Below are positions 8,920 to 19,239 of a stretch of 64,000 bases of DNA, in pieces. Origin of the DNA: Azorinus chamasolen (lineage: Eukaryota; Mollusca; Bivalvia; Cardiida; Solecurtidae); the NCBI GenBank assembly GCA_963576725.1, contig OY755252.1, forward strand, positions 42,115,552 to 42,179,551, written 5' to 3'. The notes beneath the pieces were generated by a model. It searched no databases. It was not told the origin of the DNA and saw only the letters and a list, made by a program, of their open reading frames with translations. The translations under genes were made by a program, and so were the position numbers. Each line of letters begins with the position of its first letter. The first letter of the stretch is position 1.

Positions 8920-10215
8920 TCCATGTTAAAACTGCTGGAAAAAGTGATAGCTCTGCAGCAACACACGCACTAGTAAATACTTTAAGTCAGGAAATGTTCA
9001 TCAGGAGTTGGTTTTAAGCTGTCTGTTTAGATTGTTACATGTACTATATTATTTGTATTAGGTCTGCCTGTATTCTTATTTTCATAATGGAGTATGTAGC
9101 ATACATGTGATAACTACCGACGGTAGGTGAATTCTACCGTTTTCAGAGGTGGTTTACCGTTCTACTTTAACAGTCTACCGTTTTGAAATTTGACCAAGGC
9201 AATTTTTTTAGTGTCATATATTTTCATCCCTGATGGAGTTTATCTGTTAGTTCTCTACACACACAGACCACCTTTAGCTTGTTATCATGCTGTGATCCAC
9301 GCTTGGTCTGTTTTGGTAGGGACCAATCAAGGGAATCCCCTGTGGAGACCATGGAGAACACCCCAATTACATAATCACGAGGTGGTTCCTGTTTTCACTC
9401 TACTACTTTACCAAATAAATTGTTCGGGAACCAGTCGTGTCAAAATGCAAACGTCTACCACAAATATCACATGCAGCATGTTTATTACTCAAGCGAGGCG
9501 ACATGGGAGTGTCATGACCCTATAATAGGACTTATATTCTCATAATTAAATTATAAGACATAGAAATGCTTCTCTGCTTCCTTGTCAAAGACAGCTGTGC
9601 TTGGTCTCGTTGTTGCAATGGGCCGAAACACTTCGAAAATAAGACTGCTTCAACAGTGCTTGGACTGATAATCATGAATTTGATTTGTACACTAAATTAT
9701 TTTTCATTAATATAATAAGTGGTAAGGACACTAAAGAAGTAATTGAAAACACCATGAATTATTATCTACCATTGCAAACACTTCAAAAAATAATAACTAT
9801 ATCAAGTTGAAATGTCATCAGTTTTCGCGACGATTGTAGATACGGGCTAAAACACGGACTCTGGACCTGTTGGATTTCAACATTTCTGTGACTGCTCAAT
9901 GTTTGCAGTAACTAACTTGAACTGAGTAAAGGTTTAACTAACTTGAACTGAGTAAAGGTTGTCCTTGGGGAGTATAGCTAAATAGGGCTATAAAATAAGC
10001 AACCCCCCCCTAAAAATGTTATTATAAAAATAAGATAAAATAGAATATCTTTTTCATTATATGATAAAACAGTAATAAATCTTGATTTTTTTCATGACAT
10101 TATTTAATAAGGAACCCAGTGTTTTGGGCTTGAGACCTATTAATTTCAAAGAGTCCTTTTGACCCATGAAAAAAATCTAGAATTATTACTGCATGTCAAT
10201 TACTAGTATTTGTTT
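8920..10215. other. Repeat-poor stretch, no confident gene
   Basis: Holds a cluster of TACCG words (9113-9185) and a 25-bp tandem duplication (AACTAACTTGAACTGAGTAAAGGTT, ~9910-9960). Both strands of 9190-9530 are relatively open. On the minus strand a short stretch reads CDICGRRLHFD before a stop, but I recognise no family. Confidence 0.45.
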
Positions 10216-10465
10216 TTAACCCTTTCCCTGTTCCATTTTTATTCCAAATTCCAGTCCCTACTGAATATTCTTATACTTAAGTAATTTTAAAGAAATACAG
10301 AGATTGGAACTTTATAGACATTTTTGAAAGTACAGAAACGTTTTTAAAATTCCTAAAGCAAACAGAGCAGACCCTGATCAGATGGCTCCTATAGGAGCTG
10401 TCTGATCTGGGTCTACTCTGTTTGCAAATGCATGAAACCTTGGTTTATATGAAGGAAAGGGTTAA
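10216..10465. mobile_element. T1a MITE, full length
   Basis: TTAACCCTTTCCCTGTTCC, TACTGAATATTC, stem GCAAACAGAGCAGACCCTGA, apex GGCTCCTATAGGAGCT, TATATGAAGGAAAGGGTTAA. Confidence 0.88.
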
Positions 10466-10469
10466 TGGG

Positions 10470-10646
10470 GGTTTTAACACCACATTGGATTTTTTTTGCC
10501 AAACCTGAAAGTGTAGAATCATTCATATATCATAAGCAATCAGAGCAGACCCTGACCATACAGCTCCTGTAGGAGACATCTGATCTGGGTCTATTCTCTT
10601 TGCAAATTTATGCGTGAAAAGGTGTTTATATGAGGGAGAGGGTTAA
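10470..10646. mobile_element. T1 MITE, left end truncated
   Basis: GTGTAGAATCATTCATAT, AGAGCAGACCCTGACCATAC, apex AGCTCCTGTAGGAG, ends ATGAGGGAGAGGGTTAA. Confidence 0.75.
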
Positions 10647-11120
10647 GTGTGTAAATGTTATGTGTGTAATGTAAGGTTTATAATGGTATGATATGCATTT
10701 ATGGTAAAGTATGAATGATAATGTGAAAAAGTATAACAAACATAGGTATCAAGCAAATTTCTTTTTTCTCCTCCATATATTTTGTCGCGTCAGTAAAATC
10801 TACCTGACAAAAGTCAAATCTACCTGACAAATTTCCTAAATCTACCTGACATGTCTCAGCAGGTTATCACATGTATGATGTAGTGGTGATTTATTAGCCA
10901 GGATTCTCAAATTTGTTGCAATTATTTAGTCAAGAATGAAATATTCCACCAAACTTAATGGTATTTTGGTAGATGATATGAACTGCTGCATTTTGATTGT
11001 AATAGTAAATTGAATGGCTTGAGGTCTGTTGGATCAGGGTCTGTGCACAATTCAATATCAGTCATAAAGTTGGGCTGATGTTAACACTTTGAATGTAAGA
11101 AATGAGCATAGTGGATGTGC
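10647..11120. other. No gene seen; short direct repeats
   Basis: ATCTACCTGACAAA-type words repeat three times at 10799-10853. Otherwise AT-rich and unassigned. Confidence 0.5.
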
Positions 11121-11127
11121 AAACAGT

Positions 11128-11322
11128 CACAGGTCCAGATAAGATGCATAAATTTAAACATTTTCAACAACAGCTCCTTTATATTTCTCCACCAAACCCT
11201 ATACTGTGACCACTCTTTAGAATCGTCTCTTCGAGACGATTCTAAAGAGTGGTTACAGTATAGGGTTTGGTTGAGAAATGGCGATTTTAGTATTTGGGTT
11301 TGCACCGTTATCTGTAGCTCTG
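11128..11322. mobile_element. S1 MITE with target duplication
   Basis: CACAGGTCCAGATAAGATGC ... TATCTGTAGCTCTG; core pairs CCAAACCCTATACTGTGACC with GGTTACAGTATAGGGTTTGG; apex CGTCTCTTCGAGACG. AAACAGT precedes (11121-11127) and follows (11323-11329) the element. Confidence 0.87.
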
Positions 11323-11437
11323 AAACAGTGCAAACTCTCTGTTCACTAATTTTCATTCAAAATCTTTTATCAAATGATACCCTTTGATACCGACTGGACT
11401 AATTTATTGGCAATTTTAAATATTCAGCATTGAAAGG

Positions 11438-11624
11438 TTTAACCCTTTCCCTGTTTATCATTCATGTAAGGAATATCATGAATATTTATAAGCTGAATTT
11501 TTATAATTGTATAATAATTTGACTCAGGCAGAAACTGTAGGAGCAGTCTTTTTCTGTGTCTACTATGTTTGTTAGGGCGTGATGTCATTATTTCTTGCAT
11601 GAATATTCATCTAGGAAGGGGTAA
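11438..11624. mobile_element. T1b MITE lacking its apex
   Basis: TTTAACCCTTTCCCTGTTTATCATTC, ATCATGAATATTTATAAGC, GCAGAAACTGTAGGAGCAG, then directly TCTACTATGTTTG and CATGAATATTCATCTAGG. The apex is deleted and both ends are of long-arm type. Confidence 0.65.
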
Positions 11625-11922
11625 ATGAAGTTTAGTGTTGTATGGGTTCACGTAACCTTCGCTTCCTTTCCTGATTCTCTGATATTTTTAGTCATTTGTC
11701 AGATTACATTCGTAGATGTTCAGCAATTGTTACGGATAATCTGTCTGTTTGGTCACTGCTGGTGGACATAAAACTGACCGTTAAGTTGGCTAATTACATA
11801 AAAGTGTCTCCTGTAGGTATCAGTCTAGAACAGTTCACATATTCTAACGACTCTACAAGGAGACATAGACTCCTGAGTTTCAGTAAGCAATTTGACCATT
11901 GGGAACTTACCAGCAGATCTTA
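11625..11922. other. Open frame of unknown meaning
   Basis: 11690-11923 has a pyrimidine-rich run ending in AG (TGATATTTTTAG at 11681-11692) before a 75-codon frame. The translation resembles no family I know, and no donor-to-exon logic is evident. Probably not coding. Confidence 0.3.
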
Positions 11923-12118
11923 GCCCTTTCAACCCTGAATTTTCAGAGTGCAAGTTTTGTTAGTGTCATGCATACAGTATGAAAGAGTAAAACTTGTGTT
12001 AGGATTTTGAATGACAAACAGTGCAGACCCTGACCAGAGTGCTCCTAGGAGCCCGCTGATCTGGGTCTACACTGTTTGCAAATGACAGTACATGCATGTC
12101 CCGGGTTGAAAGGATTTA
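11923..12118. mobile_element. T5 MITE
   Basis: CCCTTTCAACCCTGAATTTTC, GGATTTTGAATGACAAACAG, stem GTGCAGACCCTGACC, apex GTGCTCCTAGGAGCCC, GGGTCTACACTGTTTGC, GCATGTCCCGGGTTGAAAGG. Confidence 0.78.
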
Positions 12119-12147
12119 TCGTTTTAACCCTTTACTCCTATTCCTTT

Positions 12148-12397
12148 TTAACCCTTTGCTTGCTATTCACGTCAATATACCTACCTGTAAATAGTGAAGA
12201 CCCAGATGAGACAGCTCCTGCAGGAGCTGTCTCATCAGGGTCTGCACTATTTACAAGTTGATTGTGCAACCAGTGCACTCCACAGCAGTGATTTCACAGC
12301 GAAAAACTTGTACACAGTGAAGATATATGTAATTATACAACAGAGCATGGGTAAACAAGGAGAAATGGATTTTAAAATTCAGCAAGAGAAGGGTTAA
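12148..12397. mobile_element. T3 MITE, full length
   Basis: TTAACCCTTTGCTTGCTATTC, CCTGTAAATAGTGAAGACCC, apex CAGCTCCTGCAGGAGCTG, GGGTCTGCACTATTTACAAG, ends AGAGAAGGGTTAA. Confidence 0.88.
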
Positions 12398-12406
12398 TTA
12401 ATGCTA

Positions 12407-12745
12407 GTCCAAACAGAGTAGACCAAATTCAGACAGTTCATCTGGGTCTGATTAGGGTCTGCCTTGTTTTTACTCATGGAATAATAGTGATTTGATTCTG
12501 CCTTGGCCAGAAATTCCTTTGTTCATATAATTATGCCATTTGTTCATATAATTATGCCATTTGTTCATATAATTATGCTGTTCATATAATTATGCCATTT
12601 GTTCATATAATAAATGCCATTTGTTCATATAATTATGCCATTTGTTCATATAATTATGCCATTTGTTCATATAATAATGCCATTATAAAAAATCATGTAA
12701 TTGATATCATGAAGTCATTATTTCTTACATGAATATTTATGAAGT
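12407..12745. mobile_element. T1b MITE with internal tandem expansion
   Basis: CAAACAGAGTAGACCAAATTC, GTCTGCCTTGTTTTTACTCATGG, the expanded block, then TCATGAAGTCATTATTTCTTAC and GAATATTTATGAAGTAAAGG. The apex is lost. Confidence 0.7.
12512..12690. repeat. ~21-bp tandem repeat in a T1b arm
   Basis: TTTGTTCATATAATTATGCCA is repeated about eight times with small variants (a shortened unit near 12577, TAATAAATG near 12607). In ordinary T1b copies the motif TGTTCATATGCCATTATA occurs once. Confidence 0.9.
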
Positions 12746-12840
12746 AAAGGCACTTAGGTGGTAGATCATCTTATCAGCGTCCAAACAATGTCACACTAGT
12801 GGTAGATCATCTCATTTGCATCCAAACATCCACACTGATT
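12746..12840. mobile_element. T4-related direct repeat
   Basis: GTGGTAGATCATCTTATCAGCGTCCAAACA-like sequence occurs twice (~12751 and ~12798), resembling the right half of T4. Confidence 0.45.
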
Positions 12841-12885
12841 TTATTTTGAAGAACACATGACTGAAAGTGACCATGAGTTTAACCA

Positions 12886-13045
12886 TTTCCTTGTTGAATA
12901 TTCATATATGCAAAATTTACATAATGAATATTTATAAGCTGAGATTTTATAATGGCATGAAGCAGTTTTTGTCCAGATGAGAGGTCGATTAACTTGAAGT
13001 CTTATAATTAAGAATCAAATCTTTGTTATTTAGATCAAGTTTTTG
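12886..13045. mobile_element. T1b left-half fragment
   Basis: TTAACCATTTCCTTGTTGAATATTC, ATGAATATTTATAAGCTGAG, AATGGCATGAAGCAG; no hairpin follows. Confidence 0.55.
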
Positions 13046-13064
13046 ACTTATTTCCACTTACTGT

Positions 13065-13261
13065 CAGCTGTCCAGATAAGGTGCGAAATTTTTAATTTTT
13101 TTCAAGGCTACGGTAACTCCTTTATATCTCCACCAAACCCTATTGTTGTGACCACTCTTTAGAATCGTATCAAATAGATGATTCTATAGAGTGGTCACAA
13201 CATAGGGTTTGGTGGAGCAATATTTTTAGTATTTGAGTACACACCTTTATCTGTTGCTCTG
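13065..13261. mobile_element. S1 MITE
   Basis: CAGCTGTCCAGATAAGG ... TTATCTGTTGCTCTG; core CACCAAACCCTATTGTTGTG against CACAACATAGGGTTTGGTG; apex mutated to CGTATCAAATAGATG. Confidence 0.83.
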
Positions 13262-14215
13262 ACCGACAGACTATACTATTAGTAGTGTATATTGGCTTGT
13301 ATAATGATTCCCAGACATTTAGATTTGTTGAAAATGAAATATAGATATTAGATAATTAAGCTTGAACAAATTGCAGATTTAAATCTGATAGTCAGAATAG
13401 CAATTATAGATACTACTATAAATCAGAGTAATGTGTCAATTTATCTATCACTAATTTAGCATGATTTCTGTTTCCAATCATTTGCTGGGTAAATTGGCAC
13501 CAACCTTGGATTGCAATTACACCCCAAGGGAATTAAATTTGCAGACCTGTTGATGCTAAATTATTGTCAATACTTAATGTGGGTGGTTTATTGTAACTTT
13601 AGGGTTTTCTACAAATTAAAAGACTTAACCCATTCCTTCATATAAACATCATATAATCATTACATTTGTCATGCATTAAACTACCACCTGTCTTATTAGG
13701 CCCAGAATTATGCTTCTTCTAATTCTTGCTTTAAACAAGTATTACGGTGTTGTCATATCCAGACCTTTTTATGGCATTTTTGGAGTCGAAATTTAGCTTC
13801 ATTCCCTGTCCAAAAAAGTATATATTTTCCCCCACTCTTTGTTGTATTAAAATACCACATCCATAGAAAGAATTAATTTCGAGGAAGAGTAATTTGATAA
13901 AAATTGATCTTGTTAGCCTCAAACATACATTCTAACAATGACAATACCATTTGAAACCTAAAGGAAATCCAAACTCTTGTATTCATTGATTCAATTGTCT
14001 GTCTTCCTTGTTCTAAATTCTCATTTCCCAATTTGACATTTTACGATGTATATTTCCCCTGCAAAAAAAGCTCTGCCAACCTTCCCCCAAAACATGGAAA
14101 AAGGGCTGATAGCTCAGTCATTTATGGTATGCAACAATTTAACCTCTGTCATTGATAGTATGCAACAATTTAACCGCTACACAGAAGTATTATAAGGTAC
14201 GATGATAAGTAATAA
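13262..14215. other. No gene seen
   Basis: AT-rich. Contains a T1 terminus scrap (TTAACCCATTCCTTCATATAAAC, ~13625), a P2 scrap (CATTAAACTACCACCTG, ~13674) and a tandem duplication of ~33 bp (GTATGCAACAATTTAACC, 14127-14175). Confidence 0.5.
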
Positions 14216-14315
14216 ACCTCTTTTGGCTCTCCTGGCACAAAATGCCAAGGTGAGCTATTACCCATTTACATCATAGATATATATATGTAAGAAATAATAA
14301 CATCATGAATATTTA

Positions 14316-16178
14316 TACCCCCTCAAACTTGTTTGAGTTATACCCCTCGCAAACTTGTTTGAGGGGGTATACTGGAATCACGTCATATGGTCGGTTGCCG
14401 GTTGGGCAGTCGGGCGGTCCGCATTTGAACATGGGTTGATACAGTTGCAAACTCCTCCTTCAGTTTTAAAGTTATTGAATTTATATTTAGTATACATAAT
14501 AACCATGAATGGTAAATGTGCAAGATGCAATTTTCATGATTGTGTTTTACCCTTGGATGTTGCAGAATTGTCTCCCCACAAACTTTGAGATTTTTTTGTG
14601 ATTTTGTAATGAAACAGGGAGTTGCTGTCATGAACTTCTTCAATTTGAAAGTTATCTAGTTTATATTTGGTATACAGTCATGATAACCATGAATAGAAGA
14701 TTATACAAGACACAATTTTCATGTGTTTAGCTCTGGGCTTTGCAGATTTATCTCCCCTTGAACTTTGACTATTTTTGTGATTTTGTAATGAAACAAGGGA
14801 GTTCAGGTGTCATGAACGTTTCCTTCAATTTGAAAGTTATTCAGTTTATATTTGGTATACATAATAACCATGGAAAGTATATGTACAAGCCACAATTTTC
14901 ATGTGTTTAGCATCGCAGAATTGTATACCCTTGAATTTGTTTTTATGCCCCCATTGACGATAGTCAGGGGGCATATTGTTTTTGCCTTGTCTGTTTGTTT
15001 GTCAGCAACTTTAACATTGGTCATAACTTTTGAGCCAGTACAGATAGAGACTTGATATCTGGCATGCATATGTATCTCATAAAGCCGCACATTTTGAGGG
15101 GTGACATGTCAAGGTCAAGGTCATCCTTCAAGGTCAGAGGTCAAATATATGGGTCAAATCACCGACTTTTAACATTGGCCATAACTTTTGGACCAGTAGA
15201 GATAGAGACTTGATATTTGGCATGCTTGTGTATCTCATGAGGATGCACATTTTGAGGGGTGACATGTCAAGGTCAAGGTCATCCTTCAGGGTCAAAGGTC
15301 AAATTGTCTGTTTCTTTGTCTGTAACTTTAACGCAACCTTAACATTGGTCTTAACTTTTGAGCCAGTACAGATAGAGACTTGATATTTGGCATGCATATG
15401 TATCTCATAAAGCCGCACATTTTGAGGGGTGACATGTCAAGGTCAAGGTCATCCTTCAAGGTCAGAGGTCAAATATATGAGGGGGCATAGTGTTTCACAA
15501 ACACATCTTGTTTGTCATTTTGGCATGAAAGATGGGGAGTTGGTGTTGGGAACTCCTTCAGTTTATATGTGGTATTCATAATAACCATGAATAGTAGATG
15601 GGCAAGAATTGTCATGTGTTTAGTGCTGGGCATTGCAGAATTATCTCCCCTTGAGCTTTTCGGTATTTTTTGTCATTTTGGCCTGCAACATTGGGAGTTG
15701 GTCTCGCGAACCCCTTCGTCAGTTTGAAAGTTATTCAGTTTATATTTGATTTACATAATAACCATAGTAGAATGTGTAACACTCAATTTTCATGTGTTAA
15801 ATGCTGGGCATTACAGAATTACCTCCCCTTGAACTGAGTAGTTTTGTGTCATTTTGTAATGAAACAAATTACCTCCCCTTGAACTGAGTAGTTTTGTGTC
15901 ATTTTGTAATGAAACATGGGGATTGGTGTTGCGAGCTCCTCAATTTTAAAGTTTTTCTATTGATACTTGCCATACATTATAAATAACCACAAAAAGCAGG
16001 TGTGCAAGACACAATTTTCATATGTTTATATCTGCAGCCATTACAGAATTATCTCCCCTTGGACTTTGAGTATTTTTCTGTTTTGGTCCTGTTACATGGG
16101 TAGTTGCTGTCACAAAACTTGGATTTGCAATCAAAGCAGCCATGCAGGAGTATTTATTACCTTAAGTAATAGTTCTAG
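14316..16178 (+). mobile_element. HA1: Helitron-like element with tandem core
   Basis: The 5' end is a foldback around TACCCCC...GGGGGTATA. About 160-bp units (GGGAGTTG...GTCATGAACTTC, GACACAATTTTCATGTGTTTAG, TTATCTCCCCTTGAAC) follow. The 3' end is hairpin ATTACCTTAAGTAAT, then AGTTCTAG followed by T. Insertion between A and T plus a hairpin and CTAG (fits CTRR) is the Helitron signature. The 5' end is TA rather than TC. No Rep/helicase is present, so it is non-autonomous. A sister copy is at 41316-43828. Confidence 0.75.
14944..15510 (+). mobile_element. Helitron-like element nested in HA1
   Basis: Foldback ATGCCCCC...GGGGGCAT at the 5' side. Three ~165-bp units follow (AACATTGGTCATAACTTTTG, GACTTGATATTTGGCATGC, GAGGGGTGACATGTCAAGG). 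Ends with hairpin TGTTTCACAAACA then CATCTTG|TTTG. The HA1 text is interrupted at a T-rich site and resumes at GTCATTTTGGC. Confidence 0.7.
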
Positions 16179-16364
16179 TTATTTTTTATAATAGTTTATG
16201 AACTCAAGATGTTTTGGCCATGCTAGAAATTGTAGAATTATATCTATATCATTTCATAAGCAAACAGAGCAGACATTAATCTGACGGTTGTAATGAGAAC
16301 CATCTGATCTGAGTCTTTTGTGTGCAAAGGTGTCAAAAGTTGTCTCTGTTAGGTAAAGGGTTAA

Positions 16365-16740
16365 TTGGGATCTTCCTGTGTTCAACGTGTGTTGTCAACA
16401 ATTCAATAAAAAAGTTACTAAATTTCATGAATGTTTTGTAGATGGTTCATGGTCTGGTATTATGAGTAGGTCATGTGACCTAAATAAGGATTTTAAAGAA
16501 CAAAATAAACAAAAAAACTTAAAACACAGTTATAACTGGGTATTTTACATTATATTACAACAGTGCATTGTTACATAGTTGTTTCTCGTTTAGTATAACT
16601 TAGTTCATATTCAAGTCCCACTGTGCAATTGTTTTAGTTTCATTTAGCAATAGCACATACTGATACAGTATTACCTTCCTACAAAACACATTTCAGTGTT
16701 GGTGCTTGATGGATTGGGCATTTGTCACTTACCGTGTCAC
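16365..16740. other. No gene or repeat recognised
   Basis: AT-rich. A 66-codon frame at 16378-16578 is compositionally unremarkable and matches nothing I know. Confidence 0.5.
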
Positions 16741-16850
16741 ATTTCTTGTTTATGTTTTCTTTGCCAAACCCTTTCTTGCTGCTTCTCATTAGAATCAACT
16801 CTCTGAGGAAATTCTATTGAGTAGCCGCAAGGCAGAGATCAGCAAGACCT
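16741..16850. mobile_element. Degraded S1-type element
   Basis: TTCTTTGCCAAACCCTTTC, ATTAGAATCAACTCTCTGAGG, ATTCTATTGAGTAG; the right arm is mostly gone. Confidence 0.4.
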
Positions 16851-16871
16851 AGGCTTGACTGAGAGATAAGG

Positions 16872-17026
16872 TCCCGAGGTTATAAAACTTGTTGCTTGAG
16901 TCTGAGATCATTCTCAAGCATCTGATTGGTCAGATTCTGAGCTTTCTCTGTAGAATCTGACCAATCAGATACTTGAGAATGATCTTGGACTCCGACTCAG
17001 AAGTTTTATAACCTTGAACCCAAGAG
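16872..17026. mobile_element. F1-related foldback, divergent subfamily
   Basis: GGTTATAAAACTTGTTGCTTG ... AAGTTTTATAACCTTG ends; arms CATCTGATTGGTCAGATTC and GAATCTGACCAATCAGAT. Same architecture as F1 with different termini. Confidence 0.7.
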
Positions 17027-17093
17027 CTTTTAATTGATAAGTACATGCCTTATAACCCTGATTCTGTGATAAACATTTATTACATTTCTCTGC

Positions 17094-17343
17094 TAAACCA
17101 TTTACTCCATGAATACGCCTTTCTAAGCCTTGCAAACAGAGTAGACCCAGATCAGACAGTTCATACTGGAGCTGTATGAACAGTGAGTATGGTCTGTTTG
17201 CCTATAGAATAATACAGATCTGATTCTACAGTTTCTGCTTTGGCAAAAGTGTCAGGTGTTAATAAGTAATTTTAAAAATTAATCTAATTAATATTCATGA
17301 TATCATCATTGCTTTCACGAATATTCATGGAGTACAGGGTTAA
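17094..17343. mobile_element. T1b MITE, inverted
   Basis: TAAACCATTTACTCCATGAATACG, GTAGACCCAGATCAGACAG, modified apex TTCATACTGGAGCTGTATGAA, ATATCATCATTGCTTTCACG, GAGTACAGGGTTAA. Confidence 0.8.
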
Positions 17344-17969
17344 ACCCTACCTCATTGTTGAGTTTGACTAAGAATTATTGTATTGGGAACGGTATGCTTT
17401 TTATTTAGAACTGAAAAGGGCATATAGATGTTCACTTGTGATGCTCTTGTTTCATGTCCAGTAAAAGAAATATAATGGCCCTTTCAGTAAAAGAAATAAA
17501 ATATCCATGCCAGTAGGAAAATAGGGAATCTTGTGGTGGAACAACAATTAAAACACAAGGTGGGGAAAATCAATATAGTTGTTTCAGTGTAGAAGGAAGA
17601 TGACAACTATTATTCTGTCAGACAGGCTTCTGTGCTCAGCTTCCACTTTCTTAAAAAAAAAAAAATAAGCCCGGGACAATGATTTCTCCCCCTATCTTCT
17701 GATGTAATTAGCTTCTCCCTGGCTATAGACTACCATTGATTTCGTTTGCTTCTAATCTCATTTCGTTGAGTCTGACCTTTATACACGGACAATGATTATT
17801 GTTTGGAAACCAATAAAAAATAAGCTTAAGAAATAGAAAATCGCACAAAAAAAGGCAAATGCATAGATCCTGTGAACTGTGTGATGGATTTATGATGTCA
17901 TTCTACACACATACACATAGGAGCAGTGCCAATGTCACATTTACCAAGCCTGAATGAGAAGCCAATAGT
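17344..17969. other. No gene seen
   Basis: Includes a 14-A tract near 17651-17664, and CCAGTAAAAGAAATA repeated around 17458-17500. No family recognised. Confidence 0.5.
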
Positions 17970-18304
17970 ATAAACCCTTTCCCTGTTCTATGTTTATTTC
18001 AAGTTTCAGTACCATCTGAATATTAAATTGGACAGTATTTCGAGGGCTTGGTGCAAATCTATTGTAACTCCTTCACTTTGTGAAAGAGTTACACTAGTTT
18101 TGCACCAAGCCCTCAAAATATGGAAGGTGGAATATTGTAGCCATTTTGGAAAGTAACGAAACAGATCTATCAAATTCAATTTGCAAACAGAGCAGACCCT
18201 GATCAGATGGCTCCTATAGGAGCTGTTTATAGAGGAACCATCTAATCTTGGTCTATTCTGTCTGCAAATGCATTAAAAAGCATTTATTTGAGAGAAATCG
18301 TTAA
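17970..18304. mobile_element. T1a MITE carrying a nested hairpin
   Basis: TAAACCCTTTCCCTGTTCTATG ... AGAGAAATCGTTAA. Stem GCAAACAGAGCAGACCCTGA; the right arm is partly duplicated (GGAGCTGTTTATAGAGGAACC). An inserted palindrome occupies 18041-18114. Confidence 0.8.
18041..18114. mobile_element. ~74-bp hairpin insertion inside T1a
   Basis: CGAGGGCTTGGTGCAAA ... TTTTGCACCAAGCCCTC with an inner pair GTAACTCCTTCAC / GTGAAAGAGTTAC. It replaces the usual ACAAAATAGTTATAATGA between GGACA and ATATGGAAGG. No other copy is seen in the window. Confidence 0.7.
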
Positions 18305-18432
18305 ACAGTACATCTACACAGTATTGTATAAGTACTATATAAAAATACTGTTGTCTACACTGCACAGTACATCTACACAGTTATAATTGTGTAAGTACTG
18401 TATAAAAATACTGTTGTCTGCACTGTCTGAAT
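18305..18432. repeat. Two ~62-bp tandem units
   Basis: ACAGTACATCTACACAGT ... AAAATACTGTTGTCTRCACTG twice, each with internal dyads (GTACTATATA, ACAGTA/TACTGT). Confidence 0.8.
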
Positions 18433-18534
18433 GTCGAAGGCTGGTTTTGTCATGGCACAGCTCACATATATGTGATACGGTAGTGCGGTAAAACGAGATG
18501 ATGCATTTTGATCAATCAAAATTCGCTTATTTCA

Positions 18535-18997
18535 CATTTAAACGCTTTCCTTCATATAAATGCTTTTTCATGCATTTGTAAACAGAGTAGGCCCAGAATA
18601 GATGTCTCCTGTAGGAACCATCTGATCAGGATCTGCTTTGATTGCTTATGAAATATCTCATCCTACAGATTTACCTTAACCCATTCCCCCATAGGCTATT
18701 TTTAGATCCAACCACTTCGAATAAATCTACCAAAAAGGAGCATTAACTAGAGAAAAGGAACATTTTAGAATTTTGTAGTTTGAAGCCATTATGCTAAATT
18801 GAGCATTTGTTCCTGTAGGAGAATTAATGCTCTATTTATCACAAAATATGGTTTCTACAGGTGACTTTTACAGAGGCGTATTTATGGAGGAAGGTGTTAT
18901 TTTCCAACATGTTCATAGGTCATAATAATAAAATATTCTGAATAATATTCATGATGTGATTATTTCTTACATGAATATTCAACATGTAAAGGGTTAA
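18535..18997. mobile_element. T1b host split by T2
   Basis: Left part AACGCTTTCCTTCATATAAATGC...CCTACAGATTTACC (to 18675), right part CATGTTCATAGGTCATAATAA...ATGTAAAGGGTTAA (18901-18997). Confidence 0.72.
18676..18900. mobile_element. T2 MITE nested in T1b
   Basis: TTAACCCATTCCCCCATAGGC, AGTTTGAAGCCATTATGC, apex TTTGTTCCTGTAGGAGAATT, CAGAGGCGTATTTATGGAGG, decayed right site GTGTTAT. Confidence 0.8.
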
Positions 18998-19162
18998 ACC
19001 CTATGATCTTTACTGCAACTCATTAGAGAGCAAGCAAGCTATAGCAGACACTGACTGATAAGGCATCAAGGCTCCCAAAAGAGTACCACCTAGACAGGGT
19101 TTTGATGAGAAATAAGAGATATGTTTGCCTTGTATTTACAACACTTTGAAACTTCCAGCTGT

Positions 19163-19239
19163 AACTCCTTTCCCTGAAAAGACATCATGAATATTTATTA
19201 GCTAATTTTGGATAATGGCACAGTTATGTACTGAGGATG
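19163..19239. mobile_element. T1b fragment
   Basis: AACTCCTTTCCCTGAAAAGAC, ATCATGAATATTTATTAGC, ATGGCACAGTTATGTACTG; interrupted by the following HC element. Confidence 0.55.

Larger units (their letters stand above)
14262..16364. mobile_element. T1b host split by a Helitron-like element
   Basis: Left piece ATGTAAGAAATAATAACATCATGAATATTTA (to 14315) and right piece TTATTTTTTATAATAGTTTATG...AGGTAAAGGGTTAA (16179-16364) join to give normal T1b text. Confidence 0.75.

Noticed and set aside
11696..11923. Possible exon after TATTTTTAG
   Set aside because: Acceptor-like, but the peptide is unrecognised and there is no matching donor or partner exon.
12194..12397. 67-codon frame recurring in every T3 copy
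   Set aside because: An identical frame appears in all T3 copies simply because the MITE sequence is conserved; it lies across the hairpin arm and has no protein features.
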